Source: Thermoprotei archaeon (GTDB lineage Archaea; Thermoproteota; Methanomethylicia; Nezhaarchaeales; WYZ-LMO8). From it: 6,736 nucleotides of DNA. This document shows positions 1-6,414 of the stretch, in pieces. The position numbers and the translations under genes were made by a program. The number at the start of each line of letters is the position of its first letter. Positions within the stretch are counted from its first letter, which is position 1. A model generated the notes under the pieces. That model was given only the letters and a program-made list of their open reading frames with translations. It was not told the DNA's origin and did no database searches. The DNA is taken from assembly GCA_003649565.1 (NCBI GenBank), contig QMSF01000050.1, positions 1-6,736 on the forward strand. The letters run 5' to 3'.

Positions 1-226
1 AGTCTCAAAAGGTTTGCCATTTGTAGTCTCCCCACCTGCCTCCTCCAACTTCATAGAGGAAACGCTCGAAAGGGCGCAAAAGCTCGAGAATCTCCTTAAG
101 GAGGAGGTAAAATTAATCGCCTACGCTAAGCAAGTCCCCCAAGGAATCGAGAGCGTTAGCACGCCATTACATCTCTTTGAGAAGATAAAGTGCATACTGT
201 TACCTAAGGAAGGCGCCACGAACTAA
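1..226 (+). CDS. cas7: Cas7 (Csa2-type) Cascade backbone subunit, C-terminal fragment
   Basis: The reading frame is open from base 2 to the TAA at 224-226 and encodes about 74 residues, so this is the 3' end of a gene cut by the window edge. The TTG at 14 is an internal leucine codon, not a start. The fragment begins with a hydrophobic strand and a proline-rich turn (GLPFVVSPPASS), then a charged helix (about residues 20-45, rich in E, K, L), then a short tail ending LLPKEGATN. Nothing diagnostic of a RAMP fold survives in so short a piece. The identification rests on position: in subtype I-A loci the gene immediately before cas5a is normally cas7 (csa2), the helical backbone protein that coats the crRNA spacer. 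It ends 13 bases before cas5a, so the two are probably co-transcribed. An alternative is another Cascade subunit; a small subunit (Csa5/Cas11a) would be possible by position but is less usual directly before cas5a. Confidence 0.72.
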   Translation, partial: VSKGLPFVVSPPASSNFIEETLERAQKLENLLKEEVKLIAYAKQVPQGIESVSTPLHLFEKIKCILLPKEGATN

Positions 227-239
227 GGGAAAGAGAACA

Positions 240-1037
240 ATGAAATTGCTTAAGATATTGGCTGAATTGCATTGGGGATATGCTATAAGACGTCCTGTCT
301 TCTCAGCGGCTCAACCTACGGTAAGGGCTCCGCCACCTACGACGTTATTAGGTGCGCTTGCAAGAGCTTACACGACAATTAAGCAAATCCCTGAAATAAC
401 TACCCAGGGAGGTAGGCTTTTCAGCTCTACGATTAAACTGTTAGAGATATGCCCCTGGGCTACCCTGGCTCTTATAGATGAGCGTCTGATAAATCCCGTG
501 ATTGGACCTATAGAAACTCATGATATACTTAAGGCGGTTATAGCTCCCTACTTAAGGCGTGAAAACGTTTACCCCGGTTCGGCGATGCTCTATGGTCCGC
601 AACCTCATGGAAAGATATACGCTCCATCCATGAACGTAACGCTAGCTTACTTTGTACAGGATGAGTATGCCGATGAGCTTATGAGAAGCGCCTATGGCAT
701 TGTAGCACTTGGCTGTAAAGAGGCCGTGGTCAGCATTAAGGAAGTTCACTTAGTAGACTTTACTGAAATTCATGAACGTATGGTAAAAACGGCTTTTTAC
801 TTCCCTAAGAAGGCTGGTATTCCCTTAAGCGGAGGGTATGTCATGGATCTATTTACTCTTCCAAAGGCAGAGCACTTCGAGCTCGCGAAGGTTAAGGATC
901 TAAGCAAGTTATCTGAGGAGTTCATCATACCCCTTGGATCCATTGAGGTGCAGGTAAGCCATGAGGCAGCGGTCGTCAAGGATGCAGAAGGAGATGTCTT
1001 GTTGATCCCAAGAGAGGTAATGAGGGGGGATAAGTGA
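240..1037 (+). CDS. cas5a: Cas5a, subtype I-A Cascade RAMP subunit
   Basis: A 265-residue protein. The N-terminus shows the Cas5 signature clearly: a first strand running into LHWGYAIRRP (about 10-19), followed by a segment ending RAPPPTTLLGAL (29-40). This LHWGF-like plus PPPTTLxGAL pattern is typical of archaeal I-A Cas5. A second RAMP-like glycine segment, YGIVALGCKEAVVSI (152-166), precedes the C-terminal part. Cas5 is a non-catalytic RNA-recognition-motif protein that binds the crRNA 5' handle and joins the Cas7 filament to the large subunit at the foot of Cascade, in the cytoplasm. Length fits the family (roughly 220-270). The ATG at 240 follows a purine-rich stretch (gggaaagag) 13 bases after the upstream stop. 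The stop codon at 1035-1037 overlaps the GTG start of the next gene, implying translational coupling. The C-terminal PLGSIEV...VLLIP block (231-257) has a look-alike in the next protein. Confidence 0.92.
   Translation: MKLLKILAELHWGYAIRRPVFSAAQPTVRAPPPTTLLGALARAYTTIKQIPEITTQGGRLFSSTIKLLEICPWATLALIDERLINPVIGPIETHDILKAVIAPYLRRENVYPGSAMLYGPQPHGKIYAPSMNVTLAYFVQDEYADELMRSAYGIVALGCKEAVVSIKEVHLVDFTEIHERMVKTAFYFPKKAGIPLSGGYVMDLFTLPKAEHFELAKVKDLSKLSEEFIIPLGSIEVQVSHEAAVVKDAEGDVLLIPREVMRGDK
1022..1030 (+). promoter_or_regulatory. Shine-Dalgarno deciding the GTG start of the Cas8a-like gene
   Basis: The stretch gagggggga ends 3 bases before the GTG at 1034 and lies inside the last codons of cas5a. It is complementary to the CCUCC core at the 3' end of archaeal 16S rRNA. 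Together with the 4-base overlap it favours 1034 over the in-frame ATGs at 1088 and 1091. Confidence 0.6.
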
Positions 1038-2452
1038 AGACTGAGGATATCATTAAAGCTCCATCCTCTGGGCGAGAGAAAATCATAATGATGCCAGCGT
1101 TTCCCTTCCTTACTGATTGTTTTCGCACGTTCATGCTTATGGCTATAGCTAGGGCCACAAGAGCTAATGTAAAAGTTAGGACATTGAGGAGCCGTTGGTA
1201 CGAGCAGATGATGATCTCCTGCTCTGATTGGCATGAGCTTGAAGCTAGTTTAAGGGATATGCTTGAGAACTCCGTTCCTCAAAATATAGAGGAAGTCCGT
1301 AATGTCCCATTGACCATGGGAGCCCTAGCCTCTGATCTAAGCATACTCCGTAAGAGGATACTCCCCAGACTAGGTATCGAGGTGCCTAAGGGTAGGGTCT
1401 TCCAGCAGGTCTCCATGATCGCGCAGACCTATGCTAAACGTATACCTCTGGGAAGCATCATCGAGGTACTAACTAAGCCTTGGAGGTCTATAGTAAGCGA
1501 TGACCAAGTATTATTAATCCCTAGTGTTGAGGGCATGAAAAGCAGGCATGCACTCGTGAAGTCGTCATTTAAGCTCCCATCCATAACGCGAAGCGTCAAC
1601 CTATACGAAAGCGGACGCTTCTTCGGTCTACGTGACGAACGGGAGAGAGGTGGAATTAAGAAGGGCATGGTGGATGTCCGTGCAGATGAACATTGGTGGT
1701 TAATATCCTTGCTAGCTATCTGCTCATGTCTGGTTTCCGTTGAGCGCATTGACAGGGGCGAATATGTACATCTGTATCTCTGCGTAGTTCCTGAGCATGG
1801 GTTTTCATATGACGTTCAGGTTCTATCTAGGGTACGTGATTTAAGGGAGAAGATAGTAGGCTGGCTGAGGAGGACAGGCATATACATGGAGGATCTACAG
1901 TTCATGAACTATTTATTGCTCATGCGTAGCTACTACGAGTTACGTTCAGAGGTCGGGACAACAACCCTTTTCACTAAGCACCCATTGAGCTTTAAGCTAA
2001 TAGGGATTCGAGCAGTAGGGCGTAGGTTCAGTGAGAGCTTCGAGCAGGTACTCCCTTTGGAACGCCTAGCAGTGATAGACCTAGCTCTTACCCAAGCTTA
2101 TGGTGAGGAGGCCGAAGACGTAGCTAAGTGCTTATCAGCTCTCGGCCTAGCTCTCGTTAGGATCTTAAAGGTATATTCAGGACTTGCCAGGGAGCTAGCC
2201 ATAGATCGCTTAGTCGTCCTTTATAAGCATTTTATAAGTAGCTTACTTGAGCCAGGCCGCCCATCTTACCTTAAGCCTCTCTATGAGCTATTGAGGACTT
2301 TAAGGATCGAGGACTATCGAGCGAGGTTGCTGGGAGCATTAGCTAAAAGGATCATGGAGGTTGAAGGCCTAGAGAAAGAAGAAGCCCGAGCGCTTGCCAT
2401 TAAATCCTTTAGGCATATAGAACAGGCCTTAATTGAAGTAGCTACAAGGTAA
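1034..2452 (+). CDS. cas8a: Putative Cas8a-like large subunit of type I-A Cascade (divergent)
   Basis: A 472-residue protein with no single motif that I can tie firmly to a named family; the call rests mainly on context. It lies between cas5a and cas3' and is the only candidate in view for the large subunit, which in type I systems recognises the PAM and recruits Cas3. The N-terminal part (1-215) is mixed alpha/beta. Residues 221-252 are a hydrophobic stretch beginning HWWLISLLAICSCLVS and ending in a strand (YVHLYLCVV), resembling the core helix-strand of Cas8 proteins. The last 130 residues (340-472) are almost entirely helical, as expected for the Cas11-like helical bundle ending many Cas8 proteins. 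The GTG start at 1034 overlaps the cas5a stop in a GTGA arrangement and follows a strong G-rich box at 1022-1029. ATGs at 1088 and 1091 would shorten it by 18 or 19 residues and lack so good a ribosome site. Known Csa4 proteins are usually somewhat shorter, and the gene often follows cas3'' instead. Confidence 0.6.
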   Translation: MKTEDIIKAPSSGREKIIMMPAFPFLTDCFRTFMLMAIARATRANVKVRTLRSRWYEQMMISCSDWHELEASLRDMLENSVPQNIEEVRNVPLTMGALASDLSILRKRILPRLGIEVPKGRVFQQVSMIAQTYAKRIPLGSIIEVLTKPWRSIVSDDQVLLIPSVEGMKSRHALVKSSFKLPSITRSVNLYESGRFFGLRDERERGGIKKGMVDVRADEHWWLISLLAICSCLVSVERIDRGEYVHLYLCVVPEHGFSYDVQVLSRVRDLREKIVGWLRRTGIYMEDLQFMNYLLLMRSYYELRSEVGTTTLFTKHPLSFKLIGIRAVGRRFSESFEQVLPLERLAVIDLALTQAYGEEAEDVAKCLSALGLALVRILKVYSGLARELAIDRLVVLYKHFISSLLEPGRPSYLKPLYELLRTLRIEDYRARLLGALAKRIMEVEGLEKEEARALAIKSFRHIEQALIEVATR

Positions 2453-2483
2453 ACACCGTACCCATCGTATAGGATGTGGAGAC

Positions 2484-4307
2484 ATGAGGGTTCGAGAAGG
2501 GATTATAGATGCTTTAAATGAATGTAAACCGGGCAAACTAGTAGCCCTCATAGCACCTACGGGATATGGTAAGACGAGCGCGTTTCATCATTCATGGCAT
2601 ATCCTATCCTCTAATTGGCCTAAAATGATACACGTGCTCCCTCTTCGCTCCCTTGTACAAGACGTAGTTATAAAGGCCATCAAACGCTGTGTTCCCGAGA
2701 GGTGTGTCTCCTATCAGGCGATGATAGAAGAGCTTAAAGTAGAAGGGCTCAAGGTTCCTAAATCGCCCTATCTATTCACTCGCTATGCGATAACCACTTA
2801 CGATAGCTTCCTTTTAACCTTCTATTTAGCTCCGGTTTGCGAGCTTCATAGAATGTTTGCACATTACGATATAGGCTTGATGAGCGTTTCTTCTTCGTTC
2901 ATATTACTCGATGAGGTACATTTAGTATTGGCGACTGAGGAGATAGGATCAAATCCCAAGGACGAACAATATAAGGCACTCGGCGTAATGTTAGCGACTC
3001 TAGGTCTTTTAGGGGGCGAAGTAAAGTGTCCTCTATTATTAGCCACGGCCACAATGCCAGCGTTCATGCTACGCTTCCTCTTAGAATCTCTGCATGAACG
3101 GTATGGAGTATGCTCTGCAACCCATGTCTGTCTAGGAACCTACGGCCTAAGGTACTTCCACGATAACTTGGGCGGCGGTCTAGTATTACATGATCTGGAT
3201 CCTGACTTCAAAACATGGGCTGAGGAATACCTAGAAAAGATACGTACACGAGTATCACGAAGGCCCCTGTCAGACGACGTAAAAGACGCTATGAATGAAA
3301 CCGACCGAGTTCTAGTTGTCTGTAATACCATTCGCCGAGCAGTTGAGATATATGAAGAATTGAAACGTTATGAAGGCTTAGAAGGGCTAGTTCTCCTTCA
3401 TAGTAGATTCCTAGAGGACGAAAAAGCCGAGCGTATAGAGCATATTAATCGAATGCTTGAAAAGAAGGGCGTTAAGCTCGTCGTAATCTCTACACAAGTC
3501 CTTGAAGCCGGTGTGGACTTTGATTTCGATACTGTGATAACCGAAGTAGCCCCTCCGGGTAGCCTTACGCAACGCGCTGGAAGGGCCATACGTGAACTTG
3601 AACGCTTAAGCGCATTTGACAAAGGTCATGTGGCCGTCATTATCAACTGTAGTGACGAAAGCCTGAGATCAGCATGCAAGGTCTACCCGAAAGAGCTGGT
3701 ATGTGCAGCTATCGAGTGCTTATCTTCACTCAATGGATTCTCGCAGGGTATCCTGTTTGACTGGCGTTTCGCGGAAATTAAACGCTCATTTGTAGGCCTC
3801 TTAGCATATTGTGATAGGATCCAGCAAGTTCTCTATAGCGATCCACTCCTAAGACTGAAAATAACTCGCCAAATACCTCAAAACATTGAAAATCTGATAA
3901 ACCCATTAGGTAGCTTCAATCAGCCTAATATACCCGATATGTTAAGGCGCTTAGACCATGACTTTAATGGTTCTTTGATCAGAGAAGCGGCACTCATACC
4001 CCTTTACATACCTGATAAAGGCTCGTTGCCAGTTGCAGTCTTCATGCTCATCGAGTTCCTAAAGCGAGGTTATTTAGTCCAAGGCGAAAGCCACGATCAG
4101 GTAAAGTTAGTGTTCCTGGTTGATGACGAGGAGAGAGTACTTCCTGTTAAGGTAAATCACCTAATGAGATCTCCCCTCATGACGCTATATCAGAAATCTC
4201 GGAGATTACATTACTTAACCCGTGCCCTAAGAAGAGGACAGGAAGTGCGCTTCCTAGGCGTTGAGGTAAAGTCATCCGCGTACAGTGAGGAGATAGGGCT
4301 TGTGTAA
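2484..4307 (+). CDS. cas3': Cas3' DExH helicase, subtype I-A (stand-alone, no HD domain)
   Basis: A 607-residue superfamily 2 helicase with motifs in order: motif I/Walker A APTGYGKT (24-31), motif Ia around HVLPLRSLVQD (50-60), motif II DEVH (143-146), motif III TATMP (189-192, where most relatives have SAT), motif IV VLVVCNT (276-282), motif V STQVLEAGVDFDFD (336-349) and motif VI QRAGRAIR (363-370). All residues expected for ATP binding and hydrolysis are present. The remaining 230 residues form the Cas3-type C-terminal extension, with a REAALIPLY strand near 500-508. There is no HD domain at either end; that activity is in the next gene, a split characteristic of I-A. The protein is expected to unwind the DNA strand displaced at the Cascade R-loop and feed it to Cas3''. 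The ATG at 2484 follows an aggatgtggag ribosome site, and the gap from the previous gene is 31 bases with no terminator visible. Confidence 0.93.
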   Translation: MRVREGIIDALNECKPGKLVALIAPTGYGKTSAFHHSWHILSSNWPKMIHVLPLRSLVQDVVIKAIKRCVPERCVSYQAMIEELKVEGLKVPKSPYLFTRYAITTYDSFLLTFYLAPVCELHRMFAHYDIGLMSVSSSFILLDEVHLVLATEEIGSNPKDEQYKALGVMLATLGLLGGEVKCPLLLATATMPAFMLRFLLESLHERYGVCSATHVCLGTYGLRYFHDNLGGGLVLHDLDPDFKTWAEEYLEKIRTRVSRRPLSDDVKDAMNETDRVLVVCNTIRRAVEIYEELKRYEGLEGLVLLHSRFLEDEKAERIEHINRMLEKKGVKLVVISTQVLEAGVDFDFDTVITEVAPPGSLTQRAGRAIRELERLSAFDKGHVAVIINCSDESLRSACKVYPKELVCAAIECLSSLNGFSQGILFDWRFAEIKRSFVGLLAYCDRIQQVLYSDPLLRLKITRQIPQNIENLINPLGSFNQPNIPDMLRRLDHDFNGSLIREAALIPLYIPDKGSLPVAVFMLIEFLKRGYLVQGESHDQVKLVFLVDDEERVLPVKVNHLMRSPLMTLYQKSRRLHYLTRALRRGQEVRFLGVEVKSSAYSEEIGLV

Positions 4308-4320
4308 GCCTCAGGAATAT

Positions 4321-4327
4321 GGAGGGG
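4321..4327 (+). promoter_or_regulatory. Shine-Dalgarno deciding the cas3'' start
   Basis: GGAGGGG lies five bases before the ATG at 4333, in the 25-base gap after the cas3' stop. It is a near-perfect archaeal ribosome site. It argues against the longer reading from TTG at 4300, in which this box would fall inside the coding region. Confidence 0.7.
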
Positions 4328-4332
4328 ACAGG

Positions 4333-5100
4333 ATGAACCTACTTGCTGCTTTTAACGAAGGATTACGGGAGCATAGTCTTGATGTAGCGCGTTATTGCTC
4401 TAAGCTCGTAGAGGCTCTAAGACTTGAGAGAAAACATGAAGAGAGTGTGTTTAAGATAAGGCTCAGGGAATGCGCCTACCTCGCTGGCCTCTTTCATGAC
4501 ACAGGAAAAGCCCTTCCCAGTGCTCAAAAGAGAATAGCTAGACATCAAGGTACCCCCGGACATGAAGTTCTTTCGGCTATCATAGCCGGGCGTCTATTAC
4601 CGCTCATAGGCTTAAGTGAACAGGAGATAGGGCTTATCGTGGTCTCTATAGTTCGCCATCACCAGGCTATAGCCTCACTTCGAGAACGCCTTAATAAGCT
4701 AACTCAATGGGTTGGAGAAGGACGCGGAACGCCCCGGCATAGCCATCAAACGGTTTCAAGCGATTGGGAAAAAGCACTAGCCATCATCATATGTGAGGGA
4801 TTACACGAGCTCAATGTTAAAGAGCTTAATGAAGCCGAAATAGCAGATGTCTTAAGAAGTCTACTAAGTAAGCAAGAGTTAAGCAAACGAAGGCTCAGAG
4901 AGCTACTCAGAAGGCATTACGCTTACTACGACGATCTCATATCTCAGCCCCAGAATCGAACCCTATGGTTCACTGCAAGATGTCTCTCAGGCCTATTAAT
5001 GCTGGTTGATAGCTATATCGCCAGCATACATAGAAGTAACAAAAGACATAGCACTTACTTAATTGAGGCGCAAAGATTAATCACACAGTACGATCTTTAA
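4333..5100 (+). CDS. cas3'': Cas3'' HD-domain nuclease, subtype I-A
   Basis: A 255-residue protein when begun at the ATG at 4333. It carries the complete metal-binding HD set: H14 (LREHS), H55-D56 (GLFHDTGK), H77 (PGHEVL), H109-H110 (VRHHQAI) and D226 (LVDSYIA). This is the pattern of Cas3 HD nucleases, which cut single-stranded DNA with a di-metal centre. Size matches stand-alone I-A Cas3''. It should act together with Cas3', the gene 25 bases upstream, to degrade target DNA. The frame extends back to a TTG at 4300 that overlaps the cas3' coding end, but GGAGGGG at 4321-4327, five bases before the ATG, and the absence of conserved-looking residues before it make 4333 the better start. Residues 117-145 (RERLNKLTQWVGEG onward) form a polar, probably flexible segment. 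Confidence 0.92.
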   Translation: MNLLAAFNEGLREHSLDVARYCSKLVEALRLERKHEESVFKIRLRECAYLAGLFHDTGKALPSAQKRIARHQGTPGHEVLSAIIAGRLLPLIGLSEQEIGLIVVSIVRHHQAIASLRERLNKLTQWVGEGRGTPRHSHQTVSSDWEKALAIIICEGLHELNVKELNEAEIADVLRSLLSKQELSKRRLRELLRRHYAYYDDLISQPQNRTLWFTARCLSGLLMLVDSYIASIHRSNKRHSTYLIEAQRLITQYDL

Positions 5101-5104
5101 TAAA
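5096..5104 (+). promoter_or_regulatory. Possible archaeal TATA box before the ATPase gene
   Basis: TTTAATAAA overlaps the cas3'' stop codon. It sits about 30 bases before the ATPase start at 5130, where a TATA element for a transcript beginning close to the ATG would be expected. No convincing purine-rich BRE is seen upstream. A ribosome site is also present, which fits read-through from the cas operon equally well, so this is only a candidate for independent expression. Confidence 0.22.
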
Positions 5105-5117
5105 TCGATGAACCTCC

Positions 5118-5123
5118 GGGGAT
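5118..5123 (+). promoter_or_regulatory. Shine-Dalgarno of the ATPase gene
   Basis: GGGGAT lies six bases before the ATG at 5130, within the 29-base gap after cas3''. It supports this ATG as the start, giving a protein whose first strand leads straight to the Walker A loop in the usual place. Confidence 0.5.
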
Positions 5124-5129
5124 AGAAGC

Positions 5130-6374
5130 ATGATACCAGTATCCATCACAAATTGCGGACCCCTAGGTAAGACTTCACTAGAATTACCTGACCATGGAAT
5201 CGTGCTCATCTTAGGTCCAAATCTAAGTGGTAAGAGCTTACTAATTAACTCAATAGCCTCCTACTACCTGGCTAGCGCCATAGTCAATGTAAACAACAAG
5301 TTCTTCGGAGGAGCGCTCATGGACAGGTTGCTAGATCCTGAATGGAGTGAGCTCTTCGGGGAATGTTTAGATCCCTTAGAGTATCTCTCATCAGAAATAC
5401 CCTACGAGGATGTAAGCGATTATGAGGTAAAACTCGATGAAATAATATCTAGGGGCCTGAACATCACCTTAAGGCAGTACTTAGCATCCACGATAACAAC
5501 AACTGAATTATGTCTCTCAAGAGGTATAGACCCCTGGGTTCAAGATAGACAAGCGTTCATTAACATAGAACTAGGGTTAGACACCAAATATCTTATAAGG
5601 ATAAGCATGCCTCCCTTAGACCCTAAGAAATGGGGATCACAAATTCTAATTCGACAAGCATACGTTATACCTAAGGATAACCCAGAATATCTAGGTCTAG
5701 TGATTAACTCTCCACTTACTTTCATAAACAAATATTACGCACAACATGAAATTGAGAAGCATAATCCGAGGAGTTATTCGCTTTCAGCAATATTGACATC
5801 AATTATTAAACATAAGTATAAGTTTGAGAAGAAATCCAAATTTAAGGAACTTATCTCTCTCGCCTGGAAAGAGATCTCAGGTGTAGAGCCGAAAAAGTTC
5901 GAGATCCTAGAGGAAGAGAATCAATACGTTATCGTCATTAATAACCATAAATATCCGTGGAACATGACATCCTACGGCATAATGAACCTCTTAGCTCAAG
6001 AATTATTAATTGATATACTCCCATGGTTTAAACTAATCGAAGTCAAGCCACTAATCGCCATTGAAGAGCCTGAGGTAAGCTTAGACCCGTACACCGTATA
6101 CCTCCTGGCATGCAAGTACTGCGAACTTGTGAAGGAATATGATGCATTATTACTGATAAGCACGCATAGTGAGATATTAGTCAAAGGACTAGAGGATGCC
6201 CTAAGAGAAGAGAAGATAAAGCCAAATCATGTCCGAGTCTACGAGACTATGAAAGGAGAAAAAAGCTTATTCACACTCAAGAAATGCGAGGTCAGCGATA
6301 AAGGCATAGCAGCCTCAAGGCTAATAAGAATAGCAGAGAAAATCATCATCAGATCTCAAAAGATACTAAGATAA
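5130..6374 (+). CDS. Stand-alone ABC/SMC-type ATPase (AAA_15/AAA_21-like), possible defence accessory
   Basis: A 414-residue ATPase of the OLD/SMC/RecF-like ABC class. Visible motifs: Walker A GPNLSGKS (29-36) after an N-terminal strand; a degenerate ABC signature around NMTSYGIMNLLAQ (278-290), where canonical proteins have LSGGQ; Walker B PLIAIEEP (307-314) with tandem glutamates E312-E313; D-loop SLDP (317-320); and the H-switch in LLISTHSE (341-348, His346). Residues 60-275 form the inserted lobe. They show no long heptad coiled coil, which argues against Rad50 or SMC, and the 68 residues after the H-switch are too few for the TOPRIM nuclease of OLD proteins. Such nuclease-free ATPases often work with a separately encoded effector, as in Septu (PtuA) or PARIS (AriA). 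The gene follows cas3'' by 29 bases with its own ribosome site, so it may be read as the last gene of the operon. Arginine codons here are mainly AGA/AGG, whereas the cas genes also use CGT/CGC. Class is sure; role is not. Confidence 0.85.
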   Translation: MIPVSITNCGPLGKTSLELPDHGIVLILGPNLSGKSLLINSIASYYLASAIVNVNNKFFGGALMDRLLDPEWSELFGECLDPLEYLSSEIPYEDVSDYEVKLDEIISRGLNITLRQYLASTITTTELCLSRGIDPWVQDRQAFINIELGLDTKYLIRISMPPLDPKKWGSQILIRQAYVIPKDNPEYLGLVINSPLTFINKYYAQHEIEKHNPRSYSLSAILTSIIKHKYKFEKKSKFKELISLAWKEISGVEPKKFEILEEENQYVIVINNHKYPWNMTSYGIMNLLAQELLIDILPWFKLIEVKPLIAIEEPEVSLDPYTVYLLACKYCELVKEYDALLLISTHSEILVKGLEDALREEKIKPNHVRVYETMKGEKSLFTLKKCEVSDKGIAASRLIRIAEKIIIRSQKILR

Positions 6375-6414
6375 ACAATAGTAATAAATGAAAATATCGA
6401 ATTAAGAAAAAGCT

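Noticed and set aside
797..1234. Minus-strand open frame of 145 codons across the cas5a/cas8a junction
   Set aside because: It lies opposite two well-supported genes, has low-complexity serine-rich translation and no motif; it is a shadow of the plus-strand coding.
1694..1741. Possible membrane helix in the Cas8a-like protein (residues 221-236)
   Set aside because: The hydrophobic run is short, is interrupted by Cys and Ser, and is followed at once by charged residues. A buried core helix of a soluble Cascade subunit explains it better.
1429..1749. Minus-strand open frame of 106 codons inside the Cas8a-like gene
   Set aside because: It is fully antisense to a continuous coding frame and shows no recognisable domain or ribosome site.
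5130..6374. ATPase as Rad50, SMC or a full OLD nuclease
   Set aside because: There is no long coiled coil or zinc hook, and too little sequence after the H-switch for a TOPRIM domain.
6375..6414. Terminator or promoter in the gap after the ATPase gene
   Set aside because: The gap is AT-rich but shows neither a clear hairpin nor a run of T on the coding strand, and no TATA box at a convincing distance.
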